From positions 806,001 through 870,000 of the forward strand of contig NC_014122.1 of the NCBI RefSeq assembly GCF_000092305.1: 64,000 bases of DNA, written 5' to 3'. Each line of letters opens with the position of its first letter. Positions within the stretch are counted from its first letter, which is position 1. Below the pieces are notes generated by a model. It did no database searches. It was not told the DNA's origin and was given only the letters and a program-made list of their open reading frames with translations. Below, piece by piece: positions 51,305 through 61,526 of the stretch. A program made the position numbers and the translations under genes. The stretch is from Methanocaldococcus infernus ME (lineage in GTDB: Archaea; AGJL01; Methanococci; Methanococcales; Methanocaldococcaceae).

Positions 51305-52546
51305 TTAAGCAAACTCTTCTTCTGGGTAAGCTGGCATCTTATGCTCAGCTAAGTCTAATCCTTTTCTCTCTTCTTCTTCTGAAACTCTTAATCCTATTGT
51401 TAAGTCTATTATCTTAGCTAATACATAACCTAAGACAGTACCATAAACTATACAGAAGATGGAGCCTATAACTTGCTCAACTATACTAACTCCTCCAGCT
51501 CCTCCTAAGGCTTTCATTCCAAAGATTCCTGCTAAGATGGCCCCTACAACTCCAGCAGTTCCATGGACTGGAACAACTCCACAAACATCATCTAATCCAG
51601 CTTTTTCAATTAACTTATAAACTATTGGAACCTGTAATCCAGCAATTAACCCTATAATTAAACCTCCTATTGGACTAACTATATCAGTTCCAGAACAGAT
51701 AGCTACTAAGCCAGCAACTATTCCGTTGGCTGTGAAGAGAACATCCTTCTTAGAAGCTATTAAAGCTCCTAAACCTCCCCCAGCCATGGCTAAGGTTGTG
51801 GTCGCACAAACCAATCCACTGATGTCACTTAAAGCTAAGGAACTTCCTACGTTAAATCCATACCAACCTATAGCCAACATAAAGGCTCCAAAGACAGCCA
51901 TAGGAATGTTATGCCCTAAAATTGGGACTGGAACTCCGTCTTTAAATCTACCAATTCTTGGACCTAAAGCAGCTATAGCTCCTAAGGCTAAGAAGCCACC
52001 TAAGCCATGAACCACTAAACTACCAGCATAGTCGTGCCATGGAACAATTGAAGCTCCCCATGGGCCAAGATAGACGAAGAGAGGATAGAGCAAGCCGGTA
52101 ATAATTATTGAAATAATGACATAAGCGCTAAACTTAATTCTCTCAGCAACCCCTCCTGAGACTATTGTAGCAGCTGTTGCACAGAAGACAAGGCCGAAGA
52201 ACCAGCTTGCTAAGTCTAAACCATTGTTTGGCCAGTTAGCGCTAAATATCTTGCTCCACCAATCAATAAAATCAGCTGGATTTATTGAAGTACTTAAAAC
52301 ACCTCCAATAAATAACCATAGAACACAACCAACAAGCCAATCAACCATGTTTTTCATCATAACATTATTAACATTCTTCTTTCTAACTTGTCCTCCTTCT
52401 AACATTGCAAATCCTAACTGCATCATAAAAACAAGGACACCCATAACAACAAGGAAATAAACATCTGAAGCGTTAGCTAATGTTGTTAAAGCTTGAACTA
52501 TTGAATTTATATCACTAACATTTTGAAACAAATCAGCAGTCGCCAT
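51305..52546 (-). CDS. amtB: Ammonium transporter AmtB
   Basis: A trimeric ammonium channel of 413 residues with eleven or so membrane helices. Family blocks include GFAMLEGGQVRKKN, GGVAERIKFSAYV, PWHDYAGSLVVHGLGGFLALGAIAALGPRIGRF and DDVCGVVPVHGTAGVVGAI with the pore histidine pair. The short C-terminal tail (RVSEEEERKGLDLAEHKMPAYP) is the GlnK-docking tail. It is downstream of glnK in the same unit, 23 bp apart. It has more CG dinucleotides than neighbouring genes. Confidence 0.95.
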   Translation of the reverse strand: MATADLFQNVSDINSIVQALTTLANASDVYFLVVMGVLVFMMQLGFAMLEGGQVRKKNVNNVMMKNMVDWLVGCVLWLFIGGVLSTSINPADFIDWWSKIFSANWPNNGLDLASWFFGLVFCATAATIVSGGVAERIKFSAYVIISIIITGLLYPLFVYLGPWGASIVPWHDYAGSLVVHGLGGFLALGAIAALGPRIGRFKDGVPVPILGHNIPMAVFGAFMLAIGWYGFNVGSSLALSDISGLVCATTTLAMAGGGLGALIASKKDVLFTANGIVAGLVAICSGTDIVSPIGGLIIGLIAGLQVPIVYKLIEKAGLDDVCGVVPVHGTAGVVGAILAGIFGMKALGGAGGVSIVEQVIGSIFCIVYGTVLGYVLAKIIDLTIGLRVSEEEERKGLDLAEHKMPAYPEEEFA

Positions 52547-52569
52547 CTTTTCTCACCTCAAAATCTTTT

Positions 52570-52955
<386 letters not shown>

Positions 52956-53008
52956 TTTAATAAAAGAAGTTATATAAATACTTTTCTTGAATTTATAAAT
53001 TTAAAATA

Positions 53009-53040
53009 ATAAATTTAAAATTAAATAAAAAATAAAAAAG
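53009..53040 (-). terminator. T-rich terminator after fusA
   Basis: On the minus strand the sequence just after the fusA stop reads CCCTTTTTTATTTTTTATTT, a string of T runs fitting archaeal termination of the ribosomal-protein/EF-2 operon. Confidence 0.45.
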
Positions 53041-53042
53041 GG

Positions 53043-55223
53043 TTATTCAACCTTTAAACCTTTTCTCTCTCTAATTTGTCTAATTAATTGATCTTGCATT
53101 TCTTTTGGCACTTTCTCATAGCCAGCAAACTCAATACTCCATAAACATCTTCCCTGTGTAGCTCCTCTGATGGCTCCAGCAAATCCAAACATCTCAGCAA
53201 CTGGACACTTAGCTTTAATGATTGTCATATCCCCTTCCTGTTCCATATCTAATATTTGTCCTCTTCTATTACTAATCTCTCTCATTGCAGCTCCCATATA
53301 GTCCTGAGGAGTGCTTATATAGACATATTGCATAGGCTCTAAGAGAACAGGCTTAGCTTGCATCATAGCATCTCTAATTCCAAACCTTGCACATGGAATC
53401 ATTTGAGCTGGCCCTCTGTGGATAGCATCCTCGTGTAAGACAGCATCTATTAGCTTAACCTTAACTCCCTGACACTTCTCAGCTGCTAATGGACCATTTC
53501 TCATAGCCTCTTTAAACCCTTGGATGATAAGCTCTCTAACCTCATCTAAGTGGACGATCCCTCTTGTCATGTTTATAAGGACATTTCCTTCATAGATACA
53601 CATAACCCTCTTAGCCTCTTCAGGATCCATTCCAGCTTTTATTAACTCTTGGACTAAGTTCTCATCTGGCTTTTTCTTGACATCAACATCCTTTATTTTC
53701 CCTTCCTTATAAGCTTGTAAAACTCCTTCTTCTAAAGGCTCAACAACAAAGTATAACTTGTTGTGCTTGTTTGGAGATTTACTCTCAACTATTGGAGACT
53801 TGTCAGTGACAGTTTCCCTATAAACAACTATTGGCTGACCCACTTCAACAGGAATTCCAGCATCTCTCTCTATCTTTAACTTTGTTATAATCTCTATGTG
53901 AAGCTCTCCCATCCCACTGAGCAAATGCTCTCCAGTCTCTTCATTAATCTCTACTTTAACAGTTGGATCCTCTCTTGCAATCTGTCTTAGGACTTCAATT
54001 AACTTTGGTAAATCTTTAGTATTTTTAGCCTCTATAGCCACTGTAATAACTGGCTCACTGATGTGAGTTATAGCTTCAAATGGCTCTATTATCTTGTTTG
54101 GAGAACAGATGGTTTCCCCAGCTGAAGCCTCTTTTAAACCAACTAATGCACAGATGTTTCCAGCTGAGATACTATCTACTGGAATTCTCTCAGGTCCCAT
54201 GAAGACAGAGACTTGCTGAATCTTAGCCTTCTGCTGGCTATTTACCATATAAACTTCGTCTCCCTGGTGGATTCTACCACTGAATAATCTACAAACTGAA
54301 ACAGCTCCAGCATGCTTGTCCATAACTATCTTTGTTATAACTCCAGCCAATGGCCCATTAGGGTCACAGTTTAACATTGCCTTACCAACATCTGAGTTAA
54401 TGTCTCCCTTCCATATATGTGGAATTCTATACTTCTGAGCCTCTGGTGGGCTTGGGAGATGCTTAATAACCATATCTAAGACAACTTCATGTAATGGAGC
54501 CTTTTCAGCTAACTCCTCTTGTTTATCATTTTGACAGTACTCAATAATATCTTTAAATGTTATTCCTGTCTTCTTCATGAAAGGAACAGAGATGGCCCAA
54601 TTGTTGTAAGCTGATCCAAAGGCAACACTACCATCTTCAACCTTAACCAACCACTTATCTTTAAATTCCTCAGGAGCCATCTTTTTAATTAGATTGTTTA
54701 TATCTGTAATGATTTTTATGAATCTATTCATCATCTCCTCTTGAGAGAGCTTAAGCTCATTGATTAGCCTATCTACCTTATTTATAAAGAGAACTGGCTT
54801 AACTCTCTCTCTTAAAGCCTGTCTTAAAACTGTTTCTGTCTGAGGCATAACTCCCTCTACAGCACAGACAACAACTATAGCTCCATCAATAGCTCTCATA
54901 GCTCTTGTAACGTCTCCTCCAAAGTCAACGTGTCCAGGAGTGTCAATTAAGTTAATTAGATATTCTTTTCCTTCAAACTCATGAACCATAGAGACGTTAG
55001 CAGCGAAAATAGTAATTCCTCTCTGAGCCTCTTCCTCATCAAAGTCTAAAGCTAACTGTTCTCCAGCCAACTCCTTAGAGATCATTCCAGCTCCAGCTAA
55101 GAGGTTGTCAGATAAAGTAGTTTTCCCATGGTCAATGTGAGCACAGATCCCTATATTTCTTATTCTGTCATACTTCTCCATCAACTCCTTAATCTTAGCT
55201 ATCATCTTTGCTCTTTTTCCCAT
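53043..55223 (-). CDS. fusA: Translation elongation factor 2
   Basis: Ribosomal translocase GTPase of 726 residues. G1 AHIDHGKTT is at 28-36, G3 [10 protein letters not shown]4 NKVD, and the diphthamide loop HRGPAQMIP lies near the C-terminus with its modifiable histidine. A GTG at 55232 is part of the GGTGA ribosome binding site; the ATG at 55223 is the start. It is the last gene of the L30e-NusA-S12-S7-EF2 order typical of archaea. Confidence 0.97.
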   Translation of the reverse strand: MGKRAKMIAKIKELMEKYDRIRNIGICAHIDHGKTTLSDNLLAGAGMISKELAGEQLALDFDEEEAQRGITIFAANVSMVHEFEGKEYLINLIDTPGHVDFGGDVTRAMRAIDGAIVVVCAVEGVMPQTETVLRQALRERVKPVLFINKVDRLINELKLSQEEMMNRFIKIITDINNLIKKMAPEEFKDKWLVKVEDGSVAFGSAYNNWAISVPFMKKTGITFKDIIEYCQNDKQEELAEKAPLHEVVLDMVIKHLPSPPEAQKYRIPHIWKGDINSDVGKAMLNCDPNGPLAGVITKIVMDKHAGAVSVCRLFSGRIHQGDEVYMVNSQQKAKIQQVSVFMGPERIPVDSISAGNICALVGLKEASAGETICSPNKIIEPFEAITHISEPVITVAIEAKNTKDLPKLIEVLRQIAREDPTVKVEINEETGEHLLSGMGELHIEIITKLKIERDAGIPVEVGQPIVVYRETVTDKSPIVESKSPNKHNKLYFVVEPLEEGVLQAYKEGKIKDVDVKKKPDENLVQELIKAGMDPEEAKRVMCIYEGNVLINMTRGIVHLDEVRELIIQGFKEAMRNGPLAAEKCQGVKVKLIDAVLHEDAIHRGPAQMIPCARFGIRDAMMQAKPVLLEPMQYVYISTPQDYMGAAMREISNRRGQILDMEQEGDMTIIKAKCPVAEMFGFAGAIRGATQGRCLWSIEFAGYEKVPKEMQDQLIRQIRERKGLKVE

Positions 55224-55305
55224 AATTTTCACCTTTATTCATATTTTATGATAATTTAGCATATCCCTGGGAATATAAAAATTTTATGAAAAAGAGATAA
55301 AAATT

Positions 55306-55881
55306 TTATCTTGCAGATTCTGCAACTCTCTCAATCTCTTCCTTCTTCTTAACAGCATAGCTCTTCTGAATATCTCCCCTTGCTGCAGCTATTAACTCTT
55401 CAGCTAAAGCCTCTTCAATTGGCTTCTTACTCTTATGTGCAGCATTGTATGCTCCAATAGCAATGTTTCTTAAAGCTACATCAATTCTTCTTAGAGAGGA
55501 ACAGTCAACAGATTGTAAATAGACAATTCCCCCATACTGTATTCTTGTTGTATCCTCCCTTGGTCCAGCATTTTCAATGGCATCAACTAAAACCTGTATA
55601 GGATTTTGCTTAGTTCTTTGCTCAATAATTTCAAAGGCTCTCTCAACTATTTTTAAGGCTTTTAATTTCTTTCCAGTGTTTTCCTCTCTTCTCATAACCT
55701 TATTAACTAACCTCTCAACTATGTTCATCTTAGCCTTCTCAAACTGTCTCTTTGTAAACCTTCCAGCTGTATGAGGGACATAAATAGGAGTTAAATTTAT
55801 GTAATTCCTTAAACCTGGATCTCTGACAACAACATCCTTAGTACTCCACTTCCCAAATATCTTAACCTCATCCAACTCCAT
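55306..55881 (-). CDS. rps7: 30S ribosomal protein S7
   Basis: A 191-residue small-subunit head protein binding 16S rRNA near the E site. Archaeal S7 features include [75 protein letters not shown] and the C-terminal [13 protein letters not shown]. It lies 12 bp after rps12. Confidence 0.96.
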   Translation of the reverse strand: MELDEVKIFGKWSTKDVVVRDPGLRNYINLTPIYVPHTAGRFTKRQFEKAKMNIVERLVNKVMRREENTGKKLKALKIVERAFEIIEQRTKQNPIQVLVDAIENAGPREDTTRIQYGGIVYLQSVDCSSLRRIDVALRNIAIGAYNAAHKSKKPIEEALAEELIAAARGDIQKSYAVKKKEEIERVAESAR

Positions 55882-55893
55882 GTTTCCACCAAT

Positions 55894-56340
55894 TTATCTT
55901 TTAATTTTCTCCTGTCTTCCTCTAACTAATTCTTTCAAGGAGTTTCTACCAACCATTACAACCTTATACTTAACCCCTGGAATGTCCCCTTTTGCTCTTG
56001 GTCCCTTTGGCCCACCAATCCCTTCTATAATAACTTCATCATGCTCATCTATGAAGCTTATAGCCCTATTTCCAGGACAGAAGGCTGTAACCACTCTACC
56101 ATTTTTAATTAGCTGGACTCTTACACACTTCCTAATCCCAGAGTTTGGCTGCTTAGCCTCTAAACCAACCTTCTCTATAACTATTCCCCTTGCCATTGGA
56201 GCCCCTTCTAATGGGTCATATTTCTCCTTTAACTTTAAAACTCTTCTAACATAGTTGTAGTCATGCCACCTGCACCACTTTCTCTTTAACCTTAATTTTC
56301 TCCCAGCAAATTCTCCTCTTGGTGACTTACTTCCACTCAT
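55894..56340 (-). CDS. rps12: 30S ribosomal protein S12
   Basis: A 148-residue decoding-centre protein. The conserved [29 protein letters not shown] and [29 protein letters not shown] blocks are unmistakable. GGGATAAGT precedes the ATG. About 59 bp separate it from the NusA-like gene upstream. Confidence 0.97.
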   Translation of the reverse strand: MSGSKSPRGEFAGRKLRLKRKWCRWHDYNYVRRVLKLKEKYDPLEGAPMARGIVIEKVGLEAKQPNSGIRKCVRVQLIKNGRVVTAFCPGNRAISFIDEHDEVIIEGIGGPKGPRAKGDIPGVKYKVVMVGRNSLKELVRGRQEKIKR

Positions 56341-56399
56341 ACTTATCCCTCTTTGATACTTTTGAGCTATATAAAATAGTTGAATTCTATATAAAATAT

Positions 56400-56876
56400 T
56401 TACTCCTGAGTATTTTCAACATTTTTCTTCTCTTTTCTCCTATTATCCCCAATAATTACCTTTATCTTGGTTATTTTTGTATGTCTCTTCAATATGTTTA
56501 AGGCTCTTTCTAAATTTTTGCCCTTTTCCCCATAAATAGCTCTTCTAATTTTTGGATTTATTCTTATATAGGCAATAACATCCTTTCCAGCTCTTTTAAT
56601 CCAGACATCTTCAAGTTGTAGAGGGGCAAAGATATTTCTTATAAATTTTCTCCAATCATCTGAGTATTCAATAATATCTACTTTTTTACCAAACTTTTCC
56701 TCAGCTGTTTTTACATGTTCCCCTCCTTTCCCAATTGCTGCTCCTGCATCTCCTTCTTTGACTATAAAGGCTAATCTATCTTCAGTGGCTACACAGTCAA
56801 GAACAGGGACATTAGAAATTTTTTCAAATAGTCCAATTTTCATAATTTCATCTGTTGTTAGCCTTAACTTTCCCAT
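56400..56876 (-). CDS. NusA-like KH-domain transcription factor
   Basis: A 158-residue archaeal NusA homologue, consisting essentially of the two KH RNA-binding domains. The first GxxG reads [19 protein letters not shown] and the second region [20 protein letters not shown]. It lacks the S1 and polymerase-binding domains of bacterial NusA. Its start overlaps the L30e stop by 1 bp (coupled). Confidence 0.92.
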   Translation of the reverse strand: MGKLRLTTDEIMKIGLFEKISNVPVLDCVATEDRLAFIVKEGDAGAAIGKGGEHVKTAEEKFGKKVDIIEYSDDWRKFIRNIFAPLQLEDVWIKRAGKDVIAYIRINPKIRRAIYGEKGKNLERALNILKRHTKITKIKVIIGDNRRKEKKNVENTQE

Positions 56877-57181
56877 TATTTATCACCTTTAACTATCTCC
56901 ATGATGTTTGATAATCCCTCATCCAAGATGACAAGAGCAGCAACTGGGAAAGGTTTTCCACAGATTGCCCCTAACTCTAAGGATGTTACATTATGCTGAT
57001 AGATAGGAATGTTTGAGAGCTTTGCATAGTATTTAACATCCTCTTCTATCTCCTTTGGTATTTTACTGGCTAATATAACTAATTTCCCTTCACCGTGTTT
57101 AATGAATTTTATAGTTCTTTTTGAACCTAAGATAACTTTTCCAGTATCAACAGCTGTTCTTATTGCCTTGTTTATATCCAT
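56876..57181 (-). CDS. rpl30e: Ribosomal protein L30e
   Basis: A 101-residue member of the L7Ae/L30e kink-turn-binding family: [42 protein letters not shown], then [32 protein letters not shown] Shine-Dalgarno precedes the ATG. In most euryarchaea this gene follows rpoA2 in the RNA polymerase operon; here it is the first gene and its own promoter region is 57182-57383. Confidence 0.95.
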   Translation of the reverse strand: MDINKAIRTAVDTGKVILGSKRTIKFIKHGEGKLVILASKIPKEIEEDVKYYAKLSNIPIYQHNVTSLELGAICGKPFPVAALVILDEGLSNIMEIVKGDK

Positions 57182-57199
57182 CTCTTTCCCTCCTTCTCA

Positions 57200-57230
57200 T
57201 TTTTTACTCCGGAGGATCATCCGGAAAAAA
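57200..57230 (-). promoter_or_regulatory. Hairpin in the rpl30e leader
   Basis: Read on the minus strand: TTTTTT, CCGG, the 8-base loop ATGATCCT, CCGG, the three-base AGT, then AAAAAA. The CCGG arms and the outer T6/A6 arms could stack with a three-base bulge between them. It ends about 19 bases upstream of the rpl30e ATG and is much richer in G+C than its surroundings. L30e proteins bind kink-turns and can repress their own mRNA in yeast, so autoregulation is conceivable. The tandem G-A pairs of a true kink-turn are not evident. Confidence 0.4.
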
Positions 57231-57383
57231 GAGTTTATGGTAGATATACTATTTACATTTATATAATTTATGGTTTTAATTGATTAGTATATTCAAGTAG
57301 TTGTAGATAATATATTAGGAAATTATAAAGCTTTTATTATGGTATAAATATTATTTAAGAATCTTTTAAATGTGGTGATATAA

Positions 57384-58436
57384 ATGAGAATAAAATTAGT
57401 GACATTATTATTGTCTCTATTGTTATCTCTTACAATTCTGGCAGGATGTACAAATGTGGAGTATAAAGAGGTTAATGAAAATGCTGAAAAAGTTTATAAA
57501 TTCGTAGACTTAGCAAATAGAACCGTTATTTTAAAACATTATCCTCCTGAAAGGATTATTGTTTTAGATAGTTATTGGGCTGAAGTTTTACATATTTTAG
57601 GATTAGACGATAAAATAGTAGGAATAGGAAAATATGTAAGATATGACAAGTTTTTACCAGAAAGTGTTAAGAATAAAACAGTTATTGGAAGCATGTTTAA
57701 AGGGGTAAATTGGGAATCTGTTATTACCTTAAATCCAGATTTGTTTATTATGGATTGGTATGGAGGAAAGTACGGAGATAAAAAAATATTGGAAAAAGCT
57801 GAGAGTTTAGACATCCCTGTAGCTTGTATGTATATTAAAAATATTGATGACAATATAAAGGCTGTAGAATTCTTAGGAGATATTACTGGAGAAAAAGAGA
57901 AGGCTAATGAATTAGTAAATTGGATGGAGAGTAAATTAGAAAAGATAAAGGAAACCGCCAAAGCTATACCAAAAGACAAAAGAAAGAATGTTTTAATGAT
58001 AACCTATCGTAAAGGTGAAGTACGTGTATATGCAAACAGCCCATATGGGCAAATTATTGAGTATGTTGGAGCCCATAACTTAGCTTTAGATAAAAACTTT
58101 TCTTCTCCATGGGTTAAGCTAAACTTAGAGCAGATTATAGACTATTGGGGAAATAAAACAGACATTATTTTAGTTGTTGGATATAATAAGAAATCTCTAA
58201 ATGAATCTATAAATGAAATATTAAGTTCAAAAGAATGGAAAGCTATTAAGGCAGTTAGAGAAGGACACGTTTATGGAATTCTTTCTGGAACTAATGGTTA
58301 CTTAAGTTGGGGTCCAAGAATTGTTACAGGAGTGTATCAAATTGCTAATTATATATATCCTGAATTTTATCCAGATTGGAGAACAGTTAGAGATGAACTA
58401 TTAAAAAAATTTTATAAAATAAATATTACAGAATAA
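57384..58436 (+). CDS. ABC transporter binding lipoprotein (iron/siderophore/cobalamin type)
   Basis: A 350-residue class III periplasmic-type binding protein anchored by a lipobox (LAGC, Cys22). The mature part shows the FecB/BtuF fold: PPERIIVLDSYWAEVLHILGLDDKIVGIGKY, LNPDLFIMDWYGG, a long connecting helix, and a C-terminal lobe ending GPRIVTGVYQIANYIYP. The ligand is probably a metal chelate or corrinoid and cannot be fixed from sequence. CG dinucleotides are noticeably more frequent than in the permease and ATPase genes that follow. GTGGTGA precedes the ATG. Confidence 0.9.
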   Translation: MRIKLVTLLLSLLLSLTILAGCTNVEYKEVNENAEKVYKFVDLANRTVILKHYPPERIIVLDSYWAEVLHILGLDDKIVGIGKYVRYDKFLPESVKNKTVIGSMFKGVNWESVITLNPDLFIMDWYGGKYGDKKILEKAESLDIPVACMYIKNIDDNIKAVEFLGDITGEKEKANELVNWMESKLEKIKETAKAIPKDKRKNVLMITYRKGEVRVYANSPYGQIIEYVGAHNLALDKNFSSPWVKLNLEQIIDYWGNKTDIILVVGYNKKSLNESINEILSSKEWKAIKAVREGHVYGILSGTNGYLSWGPRIVTGVYQIANYIYPEFYPDWRTVRDELLKKFYKINITE

Positions 58437-58445
58437 GGGAACCTT

Positions 58446-59423
58446 ATGAATGTTAAAAAATTTTTATATTTTTTATTAATGACCTCTCCCATTTATGTTG
58501 GATTTTTATGCTTATGTATTGGCTCAGCCCACATTCCTCCATTAGAGATTATCAAAATTCTGTTTGGTGTAACATATAATAAAGCTTATAATATAATTAT
58601 CTGGGATATTAGATTACCAAGGATACTATTAAATATTTTAGTTGGATCTTCCCTATCAGTATCTGGAGCTATCCTTCAATCAAAATTTAAGAATCCTTTA
58701 GTTGATAGCTATATCTTAGGAATATCCTCAGGGGCTGCATTTGGGGCAAGTTTAGCCATTCTTTTATCTTTATCTTTACCATTTTTTTATATGTCAACTT
58801 TTACCTTTGGAATCCTTGCAGTTTTCTTTACCCTGCTCTTAGCTGGCAGAAATGCAACTCCCATCTCTCTTGTACTTTCTGGAGTTATAATTAGTGCTCT
58901 TTTTTCATCACTATCATCTTTATTAATGTTTTTTATGAATCCTGAAGACTTAGCATCTATTGTTTATTGGATTATGGGATCTTTTAGTAATACAAGCTGG
59001 CAAGATGTTTATATTTCAGCTCCAGTAATTATTTTTGGTTTAATATTGGTTTATCTAATGAGATGGTTTTTAAATGTTTTATCCCTTGGAGAAGAAGCTG
59101 AAATTTTGGGAGTAGATACAAAGAAGATAGGGCTTATTTTCATCCTATTGGCAACTTTGATAACTTCAGTTTCAGTTTCAGTCTGTGGAATTATTGGATG
59201 GGTTGGGCTTATAGTCCCTCATATTGTTAGGATGGCATTTGGTCCTGACCATAAAACATTAATTCCTCTAACCATTACCTTAGGAGCCAGCTTTATGATC
59301 TTGGCTGACACATTGGCAAGAAGTTTAACATCTTTTGAAATCCCTATTGGGATATTAACAACAATAATAGGAGCTCCTCTTTTTGCCTACCTTCTTAAGA
59401 AAACTGGTGGTGTTTGGAAGTGA
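58446..59423 (+). CDS. FecCD-family ABC permease
   Basis: A 325-residue membrane subunit with about nine or ten helices. FecCD signatures include IRLPRILLNILVGSSLSVSGAILQSKFKNPL, DSYILGISSGAAFGASLAI and CGIIGWVGLIVPHIVRMAFGPDHK, the last containing the coupling helix. It imports iron-siderophore, cobalamin or related chelates with its binding protein. It starts 9 bp after the binding protein and overlaps the ATPase by 10 bp. Confidence 0.93.
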   Translation: MNVKKFLYFLLMTSPIYVGFLCLCIGSAHIPPLEIIKILFGVTYNKAYNIIIWDIRLPRILLNILVGSSLSVSGAILQSKFKNPLVDSYILGISSGAAFGASLAILLSLSLPFFYMSTFTFGILAVFFTLLLAGRNATPISLVLSGVIISALFSSLSSLLMFFMNPEDLASIVYWIMGSFSNTSWQDVYISAPVIIFGLILVYLMRWFLNVLSLGEEAEILGVDTKKIGLIFILLATLITSVSVSVCGIIGWVGLIVPHIVRMAFGPDHKTLIPLTITLGASFMILADTLARSLTSFEIPIGILTTIIGAPLFAYLLKKTGGVWK

Positions 59424-60214
59424 TTGAAATAAAGAATTTATCATATAAATATAAAGATTTTGAAGTTAAAAATATCTCTTTTAACTTAAATTATGGAGAA
59501 ACTCTAACTCTTTTAGGACCAAATGGAGCAGGAAAAAGTACTATATTAAAAGTTATTTATGGATTATTAAAGCCTAATTATGCATGTGTCTTTATTGATG
59601 GAATGGATTTTCATAAACTGCCAGTTAAAGAAAGAGCTAAGATCATGTCATTAGTTCCTCAATCCCATAGTCCAGTGTTTCCATATAAGGTTATTGACTT
59701 TGTTGTTATGGGAGTTTCTTCACAACTTTCTCTATTTGAGTCTCCAAAAAAAGAACACTATAAGAAAGCTCTAAATGTTTTAAAGATGCTTGGAATTGAA
59801 CATTTAAAGGATAAGACATATACTGAACTCAGTGGTGGTCAGCTACAGTTGGTTTTAATTGCAAGAGCCTTAGTTCAAGAGCCAAAGGTTTTACTATTGG
59901 ATGAGCCAATCTCTCACTTGGATTTTAAAAATCAAGTGCTAATTTTAGATATACTACAAGAATTAGCTAAAAATAAGAAGTTAGCTATTATTATGACTCT
60001 CCATGACCCAAATTTTGCAGCTTTATACTCTGATAAAATAGCATTTGTAAAAGATGGCTCTTTGTTGGATTTTGGAGAAGTGTCTGAAGTGTTTAAAGAT
60101 GAAGTGTTAGAGAAAGTGTATGATCTTCCTATTAGTTTAATTAATATTAGAGACCTAAAAATTGTATTACCCAAAAAATTTATAATGAAAAATCATGATA
60201 AATTTAATCTGTGA
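59414..60214 (+). CDS. FecE-type ABC transporter ATPase
   Basis: A 266-residue nucleotide-binding subunit with Walker A GPNGAGKST near 37-45, Q-loop SLVPQS, signature LSGGQLQLVLIARAL and Walker B VLLLDEPISHLD. The start is either the TTG at 59414 (close to GGTGG) or the GTG at 59420 overlapping the permease stop. It completes the three-gene importer. The Ehb-like genes begin 4 bp after it. Confidence 0.93.
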   Translation: MEVIEIKNLSYKYKDFEVKNISFNLNYGETLTLLGPNGAGKSTILKVIYGLLKPNYACVFIDGMDFHKLPVKERAKIMSLVPQSHSPVFPYKVIDFVVMGVSSQLSLFESPKKEHYKKALNVLKMLGIEHLKDKTYTELSGGQLQLVLIARALVQEPKVLLLDEPISHLDFKNQVLILDILQELAKNKKLAIIMTLHDPNFAALYSDKIAFVKDGSLLDFGEVSEVFKDEVLEKVYDLPISLINIRDLKIVLPKKFIMKNHDKFNL

Positions 60215-60218
60215 GAGC

Positions 60219-60518
60219 ATGAATTATAAGGAGTATTTGGAGAAGCTGAAAAAAAAGGATGGGATAAATTTAGGAGCATACACCACTGGAGACTTCACCC
60301 TCTACTTATTTTTAATTTTTGGAGCTATGGCTATAGGAAGAATCTATGGGAAAATTTTATTAGCTCTCTTCACCTTATCATCTTTAGCCTTAGCCCTTCT
60401 TTTTATCCCAGTTATTTTTAGGTTTAAGAAGGAAAATTCTAATAGTATAAGTTATCAACTCTTCTGGCTCTCAGTGTTCTTAGGAACAATTGCCTTTTTG
60501 ATGATGATCTCATCCTAA
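60219..60518 (+). CDS. ehbH: Energy-converting hydrogenase B subunit, probably EhbH
   Basis: A 99-residue membrane protein with two central hydrophobic segments and a third near the C-terminus (FLIFGAMAIGRIYGKILLALFTLSSLALALLFIPVIF; YQLFWLSVFLGTIAFLMM). Identification as EhbH rests mainly on the order here (small membrane protein, MnhB-like, small membrane protein, polyferredoxin), which matches ehbH-I-J-K in other methanogens. The ATG at 60219 has GTGAGAG upstream; an earlier in-frame start lies inside the ATPase gene. Confidence 0.62.
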   Translation: MNYKEYLEKLKKKDGINLGAYTTGDFTLYLFLIFGAMAIGRIYGKILLALFTLSSLALALLFIPVIFRFKKENSNSISYQLFWLSVFLGTIAFLMMISS

Positions 60519-60531
60519 AGGGGTGTAAAGA

Positions 60532-61293
60532 ATGAAGAGAGACTTAGTAGCTGGGACTTCATTTTTTATTTTTGGAGCCTCTTTGCTCTATATTTTATCT
60601 AAGGTTTCTGTGAATCCAGGAGTTAATTTAGTTTATCTTAAAAATTATATTGTCCCCAACTATGTTACAGCTGTAGTTTTTGATTGGAGAGCCTATGACA
60701 CCCTTGGAGAGTGCTTAGTATTAGTTACAGCTGTCATGATCTCATGGGTTATCTTTGGGAAATCCTTGTATGATAACACCTACTTAAAAGAAATCTTTTA
60801 CTCTAAATATACTGATGACTACATAACCTTACAGAGATGGGGAGAATATACAGAGATGGTTAAGCCTTTAGCTCTTCCTCTCTCTATATTTATGCTTGGT
60901 CTTGGAATCTTAACCATACTTGGGGGCCATATAACTCCAGGAGGTGGCTTTCAAGGAGGGGCATTGATAGCAGCAGCCTTTATTTTATCAGTTATTGCCT
61001 TTGGTTCCAACTCTCCTTTATGGTTTGACCACCACTACTTAGAGAAGTTAGAGGCTTTTGGAGCCCTGGGCTATTTACTGGCTGGACTATTTGGAATTTT
61101 GGTTAGTGGTTACTACCTATTTAACTTCTCCCACATCTTTGGGATCCCAATCTTTCCATCCCCAACAGTAAATCCTGGAATTATTCCATATTTGAATATA
61201 TTAGTTGGGCTTAAAGTCTTAGCTGGTTTATCCACAGCCTCTTTTCTCCTATCCTGTGAAAAGGTTATCATTGAAAGATTGGAGAGGGAGTAA
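60532..61293 (+). CDS. ehbI: Ehb subunit with MnhB domain, probably EhbI
   Basis: A 253-residue integral membrane protein with about six helices. The second half is an MnhB/MrpB-type antiporter domain marked by LGGHITPGGGFQGGALIAAAFILSVIAFG. In Ehb such antiporter-like subunits couple ion flow to ferredoxin reduction for CO2 assimilation. AAGGGGTG precedes the ATG. It lies 13 bp after the preceding subunit. Confidence 0.8.
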   Translation: MKRDLVAGTSFFIFGASLLYILSKVSVNPGVNLVYLKNYIVPNYVTAVVFDWRAYDTLGECLVLVTAVMISWVIFGKSLYDNTYLKEIFYSKYTDDYITLQRWGEYTEMVKPLALPLSIFMLGLGILTILGGHITPGGGFQGGALIAAAFILSVIAFGSNSPLWFDHHYLEKLEAFGALGYLLAGLFGILVSGYYLFNFSHIFGIPIFPSPTVNPGIIPYLNILVGLKVLAGLSTASFLLSCEKVIIERLERE

Positions 61294-61295
61294 AG

Positions 61296-61526
61296 ATGAT
61301 TATCTACTTATATCCTTCAATATTGGCTTTCCTTTTAGGCATATTGATTGGATCAAAGTTTAGATATAAGATTCCTAATATACTTGGCTTTTTAGTTCTC
61401 TCTTTAATCATAGCATATTTCTTAAAGCCCCTTCCTTACTATGAGCCTTTAAAAATTTCTCTAACATTCTTTTCAGCAATTTTAGGGATCTTTGTTGGTA
61501 ATAGAGTTTTAGGTGGAAAAGGATGA
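61296..61526 (+). CDS. ehbJ: Small Ehb membrane subunit, probably EhbJ
   Basis: A 76-residue protein with three hydrophobic segments ([49 protein letters not shown]). It sits between the MnhB-like subunit (2 bp) and the polyferredoxin (4-bp overlap), the ehbJ position. The sequence alone does not prove the assignment. Confidence 0.62.
   Translation: MIIYLYPSILAFLLGILIGSKFRYKIPNILGFLVLSLIIAYFLKPLPYYEPLKISLTFFSAILGIFVGNRVLGGKG

Noticed and set aside
55880-56254. 124-residue plus-strand frame over rps12
   Set aside because: It is antisense to ribosomal protein S12; the openness arises from codon bias.
57200-57230. Hairpin as a terminator for a plus-strand or minus-strand gene
   Set aside because: It lies between two divergent gene starts, with no gene ending there.
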